From Nitrospirota bacterium (GTDB lineage: Bacteria > Nitrospirota > Thermodesulfovibrionia > UBA6902), in assembly GCA_016214845.1 (NCBI GenBank), contig JACRMS010000017.1, positions 1 to 47,512 on the forward strand: 47,512 bases of DNA, written 5' to 3'. Both the position numbers and the translations under genes were made by a program. Of this stretch, positions 18,436-27,204 are shown one piece after another. Below the pieces are notes generated by a model. The model was not told the origin of the DNA. It saw only the letters and a list, made by a program, of their open reading frames with translations, and did not search any database. Every line of letters begins with the position of its first letter. Position 1 is the first letter of the stretch.

Positions 18436-18816
18436 ATGGATATAATTTCACTGCCTGTGGAATATGACAAGAAAAAGATTGACGGTAACTACAGACTGGT
18501 AATCGCCGCTGTAAAAAGGGCCAAGGATTTATCACAGGGGGCCTTGCCGAAAAAAGCGTCAAAGGTAAAGAAGATAACAAGCCTGGCTTTGGAAGAGGTC
18601 ACATCAGGCCTTGTAGACATAGTTATCGGTGAAGCCGCGATCAAGGCAAACGAAGAAAAAAAGAAGCTTGTTCATAAACGCATGATCGATGAGGCCCAGC
18701 AGAAAGAGACCATGCCCGAAGACTTGACGGAGCTTGAAAAAGACCTCAAGGTTTACTTGAGCGAAAAAGGCGAAACAGAACAGAAGAGAAGTATTGAGGA
18801 CATCTTCGGAGAGTAG
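18436..18816 (+). CDS. rpoZ: RNA polymerase omega subunit
   Basis: The 126-residue protein matches the omega subunit by its core NYRLVIAAVKRAKDLSQG, followed by SLALEEVTSGLVDI, which helps fold the beta' subunit. Position directly after gmk is the standard one. The C-terminus (about 80-126) is longer than in E. coli and highly charged. The ribosome site CGGAGGTAAC is strong. A perfect intrinsic terminator follows 27 bases after the stop, closing the operon. Confidence 0.9.
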   Translation: MDIISLPVEYDKKKIDGNYRLVIAAVKRAKDLSQGALPKKASKVKKITSLALEEVTSGLVDIVIGEAAIKANEEKKKLVHKRMIDEAQQKETMPEDLTELEKDLKVYLSEKGETEQKRSIEDIFGE

Positions 18817-18843
18817 ATCAGCCTTAAAGTGTTATTCAGATCG

Positions 18844-18877
18844 TAAGGGCGAGGCGTTGACTCGCCCTTATGTTTTT
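18844..18877 (+). terminator. intrinsic terminator of yicC-remA-gmk-rpoZ
   Basis: TAAGGGCGAG (18844-18853) and CTCGCCCTTA (18861-18870) form a perfect 10-base stem with a 7-base loop, followed by TGTTTTT. Confidence 0.9.
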
Positions 18878-18883
18878 AAGAAT

Positions 18884-18974
18884 ACCACTGAGGCACTGAG
18901 ACACAGAGAAAAATAGTAATAAAAACATAAAGATAATATTTTTGCATTTCTCCGTGTCTCTGCGTCTCCGTGGT
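18884..18974. repeat. dispersed inverted repeat, family B copy 2
   Basis: ACCACTGAGGCACTGAGACAC and TCCGTGTCTCTGCGTCTCCGTGGT are imperfect inverted arms around an A/T-rich centre. The arms match those of the copy at 157-262. It lies between rpoZ's terminator and coaBC. Confidence 0.75.
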
Positions 18975-19052
18975 TAGTTATATGTTTGAGACGAATGGAA
19001 CCAAATTAAAGAAGCTTGAATGCTATGAAGGCGTTTTCAACGAGGCATTACA

Positions 19053-20240
19053 GTGTCTGATAAAAAAAACATCATCCTTTGTATTACCGGCAGCATAGCG
19101 GCTTACAAAGCTGTTGATATTGCCCGGCGGCTGATGGAAGAGGGCGCGGTAGTAAGAGTGGTGATGACCGCCTCCGCCTGCAAATTCATAACCCCGCTGA
19201 CCTTTGAATCAATAACCGGCAAACCGGTCCTCATCGATTTGTTCAGCGACCCGTTCAGCCACATCAATCTTTCAATAGAGGCCCGGCTTCTCCTCATTGC
19301 CCCCGCAACCGCGAACACCATAAATAAACTCTCCTGCGGGATCGCGGACGACCTTCTCGGAAATTTATGGCTCACCTATGAAGGCCCGGTAATAATTGCC
19401 CCGGCGATGAATCACAGGATGTATTGTCATCCGTCAGTGCAGAGAAGTATCAGGGAACTTAAAAGATCAGGAGTAAATTTTGTCGGCCCTGTCTCCGGCA
19501 GCCTTGCCTGCGGTGAAGAAGGCGAGGGCAGGATGGTTGCTGTTTCAACAATAGTTGAGGCTGCCATAACGGCGTTGGCCCCAAAAGATCTAAGCAAACA
19601 AAACATCCTTGTTACCGCTGGGCCGACCATAGAACCAATAGACCCAGTGAGATATATCTCAAACCGTTCTTCGGGCAAAATGGGTTTCGCTATCGCAAAG
19701 GCTGCGGCAAGGCGCGGGGCAAAAGTAACATTGATAAGCGGGCCTTCATCGCAGATGCCGCCCGCAAACATTTCATTTGTGCCTGTTGAAAGTGCTTCGG
19801 AAATGGAGGCCGCTGTTTTGAAACATCTCCCGAAAGCAACATCGGTCATCATGGCTGCGGCAGTGGCGGATTTCGCCCCTTCAACGGTGAATAAATCAAA
19901 ATTCAAAAAGACTGAAATCTCCGCTATAAATCTGAAAAAGACTCCCGACATTCTCAAAAAAGTGGGGGAGAAAAAAGGCAAACGAATCGTGATCGGGTTC
20001 GCTGCTGAGACCGGAAAGAACATCGAGAACGCAAAAAATAAATTAAAGAGCAAAAATCTCGATCTCATCGTGCTAAATGATATTTCACAAAAAGGCGCCG
20101 GCTTTGACGTTGATACAAACATCGTTACGATAATCGACAAAAAAGGTATTCTCACCGATTATCCACAGATGAAAAAGATCGAAGTCGCGAATATTGTCCT
20201 TGACAGAATGCTCGAAGTTAAGACTAATAACGAACCTTAA
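19053..20240 (+). CDS. coaBC: bifunctional phosphopantothenoylcysteine decarboxylase / phosphopantothenate-cysteine ligase
   Basis: CoaBC joins cysteine to phosphopantothenate and decarboxylates the product in CoA synthesis. The CoaC half (about 1-180) starts with the flavin-binding CITGSIAAYKAVDIARRL and has PAMNHRMY near 114-121 and SGSLACGEEGEGRM near 148-161 with the catalytic Cys. The CoaB half follows (about 185-395) with TAGPTIEPIDPVRYISNRSS. The GTG start is preceded by CGAGG. At 395 residues it is complete. It usually follows gmk-rpoZ, as here, though a terminator and a repeat now lie between. Confidence 0.95.
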   Translation: MSDKKNIILCITGSIAAYKAVDIARRLMEEGAVVRVVMTASACKFITPLTFESITGKPVLIDLFSDPFSHINLSIEARLLLIAPATANTINKLSCGIADDLLGNLWLTYEGPVIIAPAMNHRMYCHPSVQRSIRELKRSGVNFVGPVSGSLACGEEGEGRMVAVSTIVEAAITALAPKDLSKQNILVTAGPTIEPIDPVRYISNRSSGKMGFAIAKAAARRGAKVTLISGPSSQMPPANISFVPVESASEMEAAVLKHLPKATSVIMAAAVADFAPSTVNKSKFKKTEISAINLKKTPDILKKVGEKKGKRIVIGFAAETGKNIENAKNKLKSKNLDLIVLNDISQKGAGFDVDTNIVTIIDKKGILTDYPQMKKIEVANIVLDRMLEVKTNNEP

Positions 20241-20344
20241 CCTGCGCTTATATTTACCTCTCCACACATTTGTACTTCTGCTCTATTGGGCTTTTGCACT
20301 ATGATGCTATTGAACTTTTTGCTTTCTCTTTTTTTCGCTTTGGG

Positions 20345-20350
20345 TATAAT
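20345..20350 (+). promoter_or_regulatory. candidate -10 of the pentapeptide-repeat gene
   Basis: A perfect TATAAT lies 86 bases before the gene in a T-rich 195-base gap (20241-20435). No convincing -35 box stands 16-18 bases upstream, so support is limited. Confidence 0.35.
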
Positions 20351-20435
20351 AAGGCGACCGTACCGCTCAACTTTGATTTTTTAGGTTGCTTCATTTAAAG
20401 TAGGCTTGAAAAAATAGTGACATCAAGGAGAGAGA

Positions 20436-22310
20436 TTGCCCAATAAATGTTCATATGTTTTTGAAGACAATAACAAAGTAAAAAGTTATTGCGAGCATGA
20501 AGTATTTAATGACAGCAAGTATTGCGTATTCCATGATCAACACATTGACCAGAAAAGCGGAAGCTTCGATAGGGCCTTTGAAAAACTGATTAAACACTGT
20601 GAAAGAGAAAATGTTAGCCAGTTTGACTTTAAAGGTTTTAAATTTCCGAAATTTAACTTCCAGAAAAAGACATTTAGAAAAAATATTGATTTTAGAGCGG
20701 CGGAATTTCTTGGGGATCTGAACTTCGATCACACAAGATTTTTAGGAGAAGTCAATTTTCTCGGGGCAAAATTTCATGGAATATCTAAGTTCCAAGGATC
20801 GACTTTTCATGGTAAAGCCAGATTTATGGGCGTTACTTTTAACAAGAAAACTATTTTTGTTGGTGGTGAATTCAAAAAGGATGCTGTTTTTCACGGCTGT
20901 AAGTTTATGGAAAATGCTGCTTTTCAGGGTAGGCACTTTTCTTATGTCACTGTTTTTCAAATGAACACATTTTATAAAGATGCAGATTTTCAAAATTGTA
21001 ATTTTCAAAAAGGTGTAGATTTCAGCAAGACTCTGTTTAGGCAACGTTCAAACTTTAGCAATGCGATATTCAACGATGAAATAAATTTATCAGGAACAAA
21101 CTTAAAAAAACTAAAGGGATTAAAGGGGGATGGTGTTAATTTTGAGGGCGCAGTATTAGAATCAGCAGAATTCTGGGAATTGCCGAAAATAGAAGAGTGT
21201 TCATTTAAAAATGCTTTTCTTATTTCCTGTAATTTTTCACATAAGGAATTTGTTGACTGTGATTTTACAGGGGCGGTCTTTAAAGAAGTATTTACAAAAG
21301 GATGGATGCCGGATGAGAAAACAAGGAAAAATACTAAATATGTTTTCACTGATTATGAAATATTAGAAACCATAACCGCAGTCGGATACTATGAAAGAAA
21401 ATATCAGGCTATATCTACAAGCCGTGTCCCGCTAAAAGGCGATTTCGGCGATGAGGAAAATGTAGACTTTACAATTTTCGAGTTTGCTAAAGAACCATAC
21501 AAATGGGAATATATATTAGACCTTCCATATGAAATACAAACAGGAATAGTTAACTACATCAATTTCTTCCGGGATTATGTAAGGAGCACTAAAGGGATAG
21601 ATGTCGATATAGCCACAAATCCTGTTGGTAAAAAAATAAAGCTGTCTTTTATTACTGATGAAAAAAATGGAGAAGAAGTTAAACACTCGTTGAGGCAATA
21701 CATTCTGAACTTATTTAGACCGTTCAATCAACAATTGGAAATTGAATTTAATAATCCTACGGTAACGGACTACGACAAACAACTATTACTAATTAATTAT
21801 CAGAATGAACTTCTTAATAACCAAACACGATTAATATTTGCATTGCAAGATTTGAAAGTCCGAGGGAAAACTGCAGAGAGCATTGAGAAGGTAATAACTC
21901 AAAATGATAGCAATGACAATAAATTACTACTACAGATGATGGATAAATTGGTAGATAAAGTTGGAGGGACGCCACCAATTACGATAGAAGCAAATGCAAC
22001 CGCAACTAACACGGCTAATATTTCAGTGAATATTCAAAACAAGAATGAGATAAGGCATTCTCTTGCTGATCTTTACGATGAATTACGTAAGGTTTGTAAT
22101 GAGAAAAGCAGTAAATTGGCTGATACGCTATGTTCGGAGATTGATACCGCCTTAAATGAAAAGGGTGAAGATGGCAGTATTCTGCAAAGAACGAAAAGCA
22201 TTCTTTCTGGCGTTGCTCGCTTCGTAGGTAAAGCAGCTGACTACGGCATTAAAAATGTAGACAACATAAGTAAGATATGTGAACAACTTGGGAAATTGCT
22301 GCAAGGGTAG
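20436..22310 (+). CDS. pentapeptide-repeat protein with N-terminal Cys/His motif and C-terminal helical module
   Basis: I do not know the function. The 624-residue protein has four visible parts. Residues 1-35 hold a likely zinc-binding pattern, C5, C19, H21, C30 and H33. Residues 62-285 are about forty pentapeptide-like units with Phe every five residues (such as AKFHGISKFQGSTFHGKARF), forming a right-handed quadrilateral helix. Residues 300-470 are a mixed alpha/beta region with no repeat. Residues 480-624 hold an Asn/Thr-rich spacer, then a helical module with small residues (SGVARFVGKAADYG) that might associate with a membrane or oligomerise. The TTG start has GGAG 5 bases before it. Base composition is clearly more AT-rich than in the flanking housekeeping genes, which suggests transfer. 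A toxin, defence effector or DNA-mimic role are all possible. Confidence 0.75.
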   Translation: MPNKCSYVFEDNNKVKSYCEHEVFNDSKYCVFHDQHIDQKSGSFDRAFEKLIKHCERENVSQFDFKGFKFPKFNFQKKTFRKNIDFRAAEFLGDLNFDHTRFLGEVNFLGAKFHGISKFQGSTFHGKARFMGVTFNKKTIFVGGEFKKDAVFHGCKFMENAAFQGRHFSYVTVFQMNTFYKDADFQNCNFQKGVDFSKTLFRQRSNFSNAIFNDEINLSGTNLKKLKGLKGDGVNFEGAVLESAEFWELPKIEECSFKNAFLISCNFSHKEFVDCDFTGAVFKEVFTKGWMPDEKTRKNTKYVFTDYEILETITAVGYYERKYQAISTSRVPLKGDFGDEENVDFTIFEFAKEPYKWEYILDLPYEIQTGIVNYINFFRDYVRSTKGIDVDIATNPVGKKIKLSFITDEKNGEEVKHSLRQYILNLFRPFNQQLEIEFNNPTVTDYDKQLLLINYQNELLNNQTRLIFALQDLKVRGKTAESIEKVITQNDSNDNKLLLQMMDKLVDKVGGTPPITIEANATATNTANISVNIQNKNEIRHSLADLYDELRKVCNEKSSKLADTLCSEIDTALNEKGEDGSILQRTKSILSGVARFVGKAADYGIKNVDNISKICEQLGKLLQG

Positions 22311-22314
22311 TCTA

Positions 22315-22407
22315 TTGCTGGCAAGCGATTTATTCAACGCCGATGATCTGCCCAGGGTCCCGGATGTCTACCGTGAAGCGCCGAAGGCTGAAAGACAGTT
22401 GTTTTGA
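22315..22407 (+). pseudogene. possible 3' remnant of an unidentified gene
   Basis: A 30-codon open frame of host-like composition directly after the AT-rich pentapeptide gene reads LLASDLFNADDLPRV, then PDVYREAPKAERQLF, before a TGA. Its 5' part is missing, being replaced by the pentapeptide gene. I do not recognise the family. It may be chance. Confidence 0.25.
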
Positions 22408-22476
22408 TAAAGAAAGAGCAGTGTCTGAATGGAATGACTTTAAGAGACTGAGCTTGTGGAGGGGAAGGGGTAGAAT

Positions 22477-22758
22477 GTGCAGATAAAATATTCAAGGCAT
22501 ATTGAAACAAGAATGGCATTGAGAAATATTGAATATGATCTTCCTAAAGTAATTTATGAAAGCGCGGAAGAAAGATTTTTGGATACTGAATCCGGGCATA
22601 CGATAGCAATTAAAAAGGTGAAAATATATGGCAAAGAACGGGATGTAATGGTAGCATATAGGCATGAGGATGCAGAGGTTAAGCTTTTGACCATACATCC
22701 TCTGAAGGAAGGGCAAAAAGAAAACAGGATTCAATCAGGAAGATGGAGGAAAATATAA
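22477..22758 (+). CDS. DUF4258 family protein (putative toxin of a type II pair)
   Basis: The 93-residue protein opens with the DUF4258 pattern: YSRHIETRMALRNI, then DLPKVIYESAE and a beta-rich core (KKVKIYGKERDVMVAYRHEDAEVKLLTI). The family resembles RelE/ParE folds and is often paired with DUF2283, as here. RNase activity is inferred for some relatives, not shown. The GTG start has GAGGGGAAGGGG just upstream. The stop overlaps the start of the partner (TAATG). Confidence 0.8.
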   Translation: MQIKYSRHIETRMALRNIEYDLPKVIYESAEERFLDTESGHTIAIKKVKIYGKERDVMVAYRHEDAEVKLLTIHPLKEGQKENRIQSGRWRKI

Positions 22759-22967
22759 TGGAAGATTTTAAGGTCTTTTATGATGAAGAAGAAGACATTC
22801 TCTATCTCGCAAAAGAGGGTGAAGAATCAGAGGTAGTTGAAATTTCACCGGGTGTAAATATGGAGCTTGACAGCAATGGCAACCTTATAGGGGTTGAACT
22901 GTTTAAGGCATCCCGCATGTTTAAGGACGTCATTAAATCTATGGAAAAGAAACTTCAGATTGCATAA
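22758..22967 (+). CDS. DUF2283 family protein (putative antitoxin)
   Basis: The 69-residue protein shows the DUF2283 pattern: VFYDEEEDILYLA, then EVVEISPGVNMELDSNGNLIG and VELFKASR. This family commonly accompanies DUF4258 and is thought to be its antitoxin. I start at ATG 22758, which overlaps the upstream stop and has GGAGGA 7 bases before; an ATG at 22743 would lie inside the ribosome site. The two genes should be translationally coupled. Confidence 0.82.
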   Translation: MEDFKVFYDEEEDILYLAKEGEESEVVEISPGVNMELDSNGNLIGVELFKASRMFKDVIKSMEKKLQIA

Positions 22968-22991
22968 GCTTCGCCGCCAAGAGAACAGGAC

Positions 22992-23030
22992 ATGAGAAAG
23001 ATTAGATACAGCGATGTTGATGCGCTTAAC
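22992..23030 (+). pseudogene. 5' stub of a second DUF2283-like gene
   Basis: An ATG is followed by MRKIRYSDVDALN, which is very like the usual start of DUF2283 proteins, but the frame then loses similarity. It is preceded by AGAGAACAGGACATGA, a 16-mer that recurs at 31265-31280. I read it as a decayed duplicate of the preceding antitoxin type. Confidence 0.35.
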
Positions 23031-23062
23031 ACAAAATTTTGTGTCTCTATGGATTCCTGTTC

Positions 23063-23071
23063 TGGTATAAT
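23063..23071 (+). promoter_or_regulatory. extended -10 promoter of aroQ
   Basis: TGGTATAAT, an extended -10 with perfect TATAAT, lies 41 bases before the aroQ ATG. The -35 region (GTCTCT) is poor. The ribosome site AAGGGAG follows. Confidence 0.55.
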
Positions 23072-23112
23072 AATCACAATTTTATTGCTTCATTCTGGAC
23101 AAGGGAGCGCAT

Positions 23113-23559
23113 ATGAAAATACTGATTATCCACGGGCCTAACCTTAATCTCCTCGGAAAGAGGGAAGCGGACATCTACGGAACGATGACGCTTGACGATA
23201 TAAATAATTTACTCAACCTGCTTGCCAAAGATTTGAGTGTTGAGCTTGAGATCAAACAATCCAATCATGAAGGCGAGATAGTGGACATCATACAAAATTC
23301 AAAAGACTATTCTGCCCTTGTCATCAATCCCGCAGCCTACACCCATACGAGTGTCGCGATCAGGGACGCGATAGCCGCTGTTGAGATCCCAACTGTTGAA
23401 GTGCATCTGTCAAACATTCACAAGCGGGAAGAATTCAGGCACAATTCACTTATCGCTCCTGTGGCGTACGGGCAGATCTCAGGCTTCGGGTTTGACAGTT
23501 ACCTGCTCGGTTTGAGGGCAGCGGTGTCAATTGCAAATGCGTGTAACGGCAATTCTTAG
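23113..23559 (+). CDS. aroQ: 3-dehydroquinate dehydratase, type II
   Basis: AroQ dehydrates 3-dehydroquinate in the shikimate pathway. The 148-residue protein starts with [14 protein letters not shown] and has the catalytic Tyr in EADIYG, the loop [19 protein letters not shown] near 76-84, and [16 protein letters not shown] with the catalytic His near 103. The dodecameric type II length is normal. The coding end overlaps pepP by 23 bases. Confidence 0.96.
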   Translation: MKILIIHGPNLNLLGKREADIYGTMTLDDINNLLNLLAKDLSVELEIKQSNHEGEIVDIIQNSKDYSALVINPAAYTHTSVAIRDAIAAVEIPTVEVHLSNIHKREEFRHNSLIAPVAYGQISGFGFDSYLLGLRAAVSIANACNGNS

Positions 23560-24598
23560 AAAGAAACTCCAGCAACAAAAAGTTGACGGAATCCTGATCA
23601 CCGACCTTCTCAATGTCAGGTATCTCACGGGATTTACCGGCTCCTCGGGTTACGCGCTCGTCACCCGGAAGCAGGCTATTTTCGTGACAGACTTCCGTTA
23701 TAAGGAACAGTCAAGGCAGGAAGTGAAGGGGTTCAGGACCAGGATAGAGCGCGGGGAGAGGGCAGGGGAGCTTAAAGAGATGGTTGAGTTATTGGGCGTT
23801 AAGAAGCTTGGATTTGAGGACCATCACGTTACCTTCGGATTTTACAAGAGACTGCTGCAGAAGAAATTAAGGCTCAAGCCGTTGACCGGTGCGGTTGAAT
23901 CCCTCAGGATAATAAAATCTCCGGCTGAGCTTGATTGTATCAACAAGGCGATCAGGCGAGCGGAAAGGGCTTTCAGAAAACTTCAGCCTTTTATAAAGGC
24001 CGGGACAACCGAGCGAAAACTCGCGCTGAAACTTGAAGAACTTCTGAAAGAAGAAGGTTGCAAAACAATACCTTTCGGGGTTATAGTAGCATCTGGTTTT
24101 ATGTCGGCGCTTCCTCATGCCAGGCCTACCAACAGGGTGATCAAAAAAGGCGATTTTATAGTCTTTGACTGGGGAGGCGAATATGACGGGTATTATTCCG
24201 ACATGACAAGGACTGTTGCAGTAGGCGGAAAGGACATTGCAAAACAGAGGGAAATTTACTATATTGTCCTTGAAGCTCAGCGGAAGGCCATCGAAGCGGT
24301 CAGGGCCGGAATAAAGGCGACCGTAGTTGACGCCGCGGCGAGAAAGCATATCAAGCAGGAAGGTCACGGCGAGAATTTCGGCCACGGCACAGGCCACGGC
24401 GTAGGGCTTGCAGTCCATGAGAAACCTTACATCTCATGGCGCAGCAAGGACATGATTAATGAGGATATGGTTTTCACGATAGAGCCGGGCATATATCTGC
24501 CTGGTTTCGGCGGGGTCAGGATAGAGGACATGGTAGTTGTGAAAAAAGATCGCGCAGAGGTCCTGACTGGTCTGCCGAAGAATTTTAAAATTATATAA
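23537..24598 (+). CDS. pepP: Xaa-Pro aminopeptidase (M24 family)
   Basis: The 353-residue protein has a creatinase-like N-terminal domain (about 1-130) and an M24 catalytic domain (about 135-353). Metal ligands are visible: Asp in FDWGGEYDG and YYSDMTRT, His in [10 protein letters not shown], Glu in FTIEPGIY and Glu in [10 protein letters not shown]. It removes N-terminal residues before proline. I start at ATG 23537 (a TTG two codons earlier is also possible), overlapping the aroQ end by 23 bases. It is followed by efp, and the pair pepP-efp is a widespread arrangement. Confidence 0.93.
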   Translation: MRVTAILRKKLQQQKVDGILITDLLNVRYLTGFTGSSGYALVTRKQAIFVTDFRYKEQSRQEVKGFRTRIERGERAGELKEMVELLGVKKLGFEDHHVTFGFYKRLLQKKLRLKPLTGAVESLRIIKSPAELDCINKAIRRAERAFRKLQPFIKAGTTERKLALKLEELLKEEGCKTIPFGVIVASGFMSALPHARPTNRVIKKGDFIVFDWGGEYDGYYSDMTRTVAVGGKDIAKQREIYYIVLEAQRKAIEAVRAGIKATVVDAAARKHIKQEGHGENFGHGTGHGVGLAVHEKPYISWRSKDMINEDMVFTIEPGIYLPGFGGVRIEDMVVVKKDRAEVLTGLPKNFKII

Positions 24599-24622
24599 AT
24601 TATTTTTTCAGGAGGCATTACT

Positions 24623-25183
24623 TTGATATCAACAAGCGAATTCAGAAAGGGCGCGAAGCTCAAATACAAGGACGCGCCGCATGAGATCATTGATTTCCAG
24701 CATCACAAAATGGGCCGGGGCGGGGCGATCATCAGGACCAAGCTCAAGAACCTGGTTACCGGCAGCATCTTTGAAGACACCTTTAAAGGCGGGGAAAAAT
24801 TCGAGACCCCGGAACTTGAAGAGAAAGTAGCGCAGTATCTCTACAAGGAGGAAAACTTCTTCTTTTTCATGGACACTGTCAGCTACGAGCAATTCCCTTT
24901 GACAGCGGACCAGTTGGGGGATGCTATAAAGTATATAAAAGAGAACATGGAGGTCAAAATGCTTTTTTACAGCGGGGCGCCTCTCTCTGTGGAGATACCC
25001 ATGTTTGTCGAGCTTGCAATTGTAAAGACCGAACCCGGTTTCAAAGGCGATACCGCAAGCGGCAGCAGCAAACCCGCGACGCTGGAGTCAGGCGTTACCG
25101 TAAAAGTGCCTTTTCACTTAAATGAGGGAGATGTAATCAAGGTAGATACAAGGACCGGAGAGTACATCGAGAGGGTAAGATAA
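24623..25183 (+). CDS. efp: translation elongation factor P
   Basis: EF-P relieves ribosome stalling at polyproline. The 186-residue protein has the three-domain layout: the KOW-like N-terminus (1-62), the OB domain, and the C-terminal GVTVKVPFHLNEGDVIKVDTRTGEYI signature (near 156-181). The loop that reaches the peptidyl-transferase centre reads HHKMGRGGA, so the tip residue is Arg32, not the Lys modified by EpmA/EpmB. In some bacteria Arg32 is rhamnosylated by EarP; in others it is unmodified. Neither enzyme is in the window. The TTG start is supported by AGGAGG 7 bases before. Confidence 0.95.
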   Translation: MISTSEFRKGAKLKYKDAPHEIIDFQHHKMGRGGAIIRTKLKNLVTGSIFEDTFKGGEKFETPELEEKVAQYLYKEENFFFFMDTVSYEQFPLTADQLGDAIKYIKENMEVKMLFYSGAPLSVEIPMFVELAIVKTEPGFKGDTASGSSKPATLESGVTVKVPFHLNEGDVIKVDTRTGEYIERVR

Positions 25184-25211
25184 GTGTTAGTTGTTTGTAA
25201 ATTAGCGGTTC

Positions 25212-25281
25212 GTCATTCCCGTGAAAACGGGAATCCAGAAAATACAAAACTGGATTCCGGCTTAAAGACTGCCGGAATGAC
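25212..25281. repeat. dispersed palindromic element, family A copy 2
   Basis: GTCATTCCCG and CCGGAATGAC are the ends; a nested inverted pair GGGAATCCAG / CTGGATTCC lies inside. It fills most of the gap between efp and accB. Confidence 0.88.
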
Positions 25282-25330
25282 AGACAAACAGAGTTTATAA
25301 ACATACACTAAATAGAATACGAGGAATGAA

Positions 25331-25777
25331 ATGGAACTTGACGAGATAAAAGAGCTGATAGAACTTTTAAAGGACACCGATATCACAGAGCTTCAGATCG
25401 AGAGAGAAGGTTCAAAGCTCAAGATCAAGAGGGAAAAGTTTTTATCTTCTTTTGAAGCTGTTTCATCCTTCAGGCCGTCAGCAGCGCCTGCCGCGTCGGA
25501 AGCAAAGGCGGAAGCCGCCCCGGAAGAGAAAAAACTGTCGACAATTACATCCCCCATTGTCGGCGTATTCCACAGGTCTCCCGCCCCTGAAGCGCCGCCT
25601 TTTGTCGAGGTGGGCAGTACGGTCAAAAAAGGGCAGGTGCTCTGCATTGTCGAGGCAATGAAACTGATGAATGAAATAGAGAGCGATACAGACGGCGTGA
25701 TCGCGAAAATCCTGATAGAAAACGGACAGCCGGTTGAATACGGCGAGCCGCTCTTCCTCATTGAGCCCGGGGCATGA
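25331..25777 (+). CDS. accB: biotin carboxyl carrier protein of acetyl-CoA carboxylase
   Basis: AccB carries biotin between the carboxylase and transferase parts. The 148-residue protein has a helical N-terminus ([20 protein letters not shown]), an Ala/Pro/Lys-rich linker (about 45-75) and a biotinyl domain with the biotinylated Lys in [14 protein letters not shown]. It overlaps accC by four bases (ATGA), which couples the two proteins. Confidence 0.95.
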   Translation: MELDEIKELIELLKDTDITELQIEREGSKLKIKREKFLSSFEAVSSFRPSAAPAASEAKAEAAPEEKKLSTITSPIVGVFHRSPAPEAPPFVEVGSTVKKGQVLCIVEAMKLMNEIESDTDGVIAKILIENGQPVEYGEPLFLIEPGA

Positions 25778-27114
25778 CATTGTTTAAAAAGATCCTCATT
25801 GCCAACAGGGGCGAGATAGCCCTCAGGGTCATCAGGGCCTGCCGCGAGCTCGACATCCCAACCGTTGCTGTTTATTCCGAGGCAGACAAAGATTCCCTTC
25901 ATGTGAGATTAGCGGATGAGGCGATCTGCATTGGCCCTGCTTCATCATCGCAAAGTTATTTAAAGATCCCCGCAATCATCAGCGCCGCGGAGATAACCGA
26001 TTCAGAGGCGATCCATCCTGGCTACGGCTTCCTTTCCGAGAACCCGCATTTCGTAGAGGCCTGCACTGCTTCACGAATTACCTTCATCGGCCCATCAGCG
26101 GAGAACATCCGCACAGGCGGCGACAAGTCACGCGCAAGACAATTGATGAAGAGAAAGGGCATACCGGTTGTGCCCGGAAGCGACGGCCCTGTAAGAGACG
26201 AAGATGAGGCGCTTAAGAACGCAAAAAAGATCGGCTTCCCTGTCATTCTCAAGGCGTCGGCAGGCGGAGGCGGGCGCGGGATGAGGATAGTGCAGGAGGA
26301 AAAAGACCTCTCCTCTCTTTACCACATGGCGCAGAAAGAGGCGTTCGCCGCGTTTGGGAACGGCGACATGTACATTGAAAAATACATCCCGGAGATGCGT
26401 CATATAGAGGTCCAGATCCTTGCCGATAACAAGGGGGGCATGGTCTATCTTGGAGAAAGAGACTGCTCTATCCAGAGGAGGCACCAGAAGCTTATCGAGG
26501 AGGCCCCCTATTTTTTAGCGACTGCGAAATTCAGAAAGAAGGTCGGCGAGGCCGCGATAAAGGCCGCAAGGGCGATGAGGTACAGGAACGCCGGGACCAT
26601 TGAATTTATCCTCGACAAGGACGAACAGATATATTTCATGGAGGTGAACACGAGGATACAGGTAGAGCATCCCGTCACCGAAATGATAACCGGCATTGAC
26701 ATCATCAAAGAACAGATAAAGATAGCGGCAGGCGCGACACTGCCTTTTAAACAGAACGAGATAAAATTTTCAGGGCACAGCATGGAATGCAGGATAAACG
26801 CCGAGGACCCGGAAAAGTTTATTCCCTCGCCGGGAAAGATCACTTTGTTCATCCCGCCCGGAGGACAAGGGGTAAGGGTGGACACCGCCGCTTATTCAGG
26901 ATGGGTTGTTCCCGCGCACTATGATTCACTCATCGCCAAGTTGATAGTTCACGGCAAAGACCGTGCGGAGGCGGTTGTAAAAATGAAAAGGGCATTAAAG
27001 GAATTCATAGTCGAGGGCATCAAGACAACGATCCCGTTTCATCTGAAGATTCTTGATAACCCCGACTTCATCAGCGGCAATTTCAATACCCATTTTCTTG
27101 AGAAGGTCGGTTAG
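25774..27114 (+). CDS. accC: acetyl-CoA carboxylase, biotin carboxylase subunit
   Basis: AccC carboxylates biotin on AccB using bicarbonate and ATP. The 446-residue protein has the N-terminal domain ([20 protein letters not shown]), the ATP-grasp glycine loop [14 protein letters not shown] near 161-174, [18 protein letters not shown] near 228-245 and [14 protein letters not shown] near 287-300 with the catalytic residues. Length is normal. The carboxyltransferase genes accA and accD are not here. Confidence 0.96.
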   Translation: MTLFKKILIANRGEIALRVIRACRELDIPTVAVYSEADKDSLHVRLADEAICIGPASSSQSYLKIPAIISAAEITDSEAIHPGYGFLSENPHFVEACTASRITFIGPSAENIRTGGDKSRARQLMKRKGIPVVPGSDGPVRDEDEALKNAKKIGFPVILKASAGGGGRGMRIVQEEKDLSSLYHMAQKEAFAAFGNGDMYIEKYIPEMRHIEVQILADNKGGMVYLGERDCSIQRRHQKLIEEAPYFLATAKFRKKVGEAAIKAARAMRYRNAGTIEFILDKDEQIYFMEVNTRIQVEHPVTEMITGIDIIKEQIKIAAGATLPFKQNEIKFSGHSMECRINAEDPEKFIPSPGKITLFIPPGGQGVRVDTAAYSGWVVPAHYDSLIAKLIVHGKDRAEAVVKMKRALKEFIVEGIKTTIPFHLKILDNPDFISGNFNTHFLEKVG

Positions 27115-27126
27115 CAGTTCAAAGAT

Positions 27127-27198
27127 TGTCATGCTGAACTTGTTTCAGCATCTGTAAACCCAATGATAAGAGACCCTGAAACCAGTTCAGAGTGGCAG
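27127..27198. repeat. dispersed inverted repeat, family C
   Basis: TGTCATGCTGAACTTGTTTC at the left and CTGAAACCAGTTCAGAGTGG at the right are inverted arms with few mismatches. The type TGCTGAAC...GTTCAG is a repeat I know from many bacterial genomes of this kind. It makes up the leader of thiE, ending 6 bases before the TTG start. Confidence 0.75.
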
Positions 27199-27204
27199 TG
27201 AAAA

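Noticed and set aside
19427-20155. 242-codon minus-strand frame inside coaBC
   Set aside because: Antisense to strongly conserved CoaBC; composition typical of a complementary-strand shadow.
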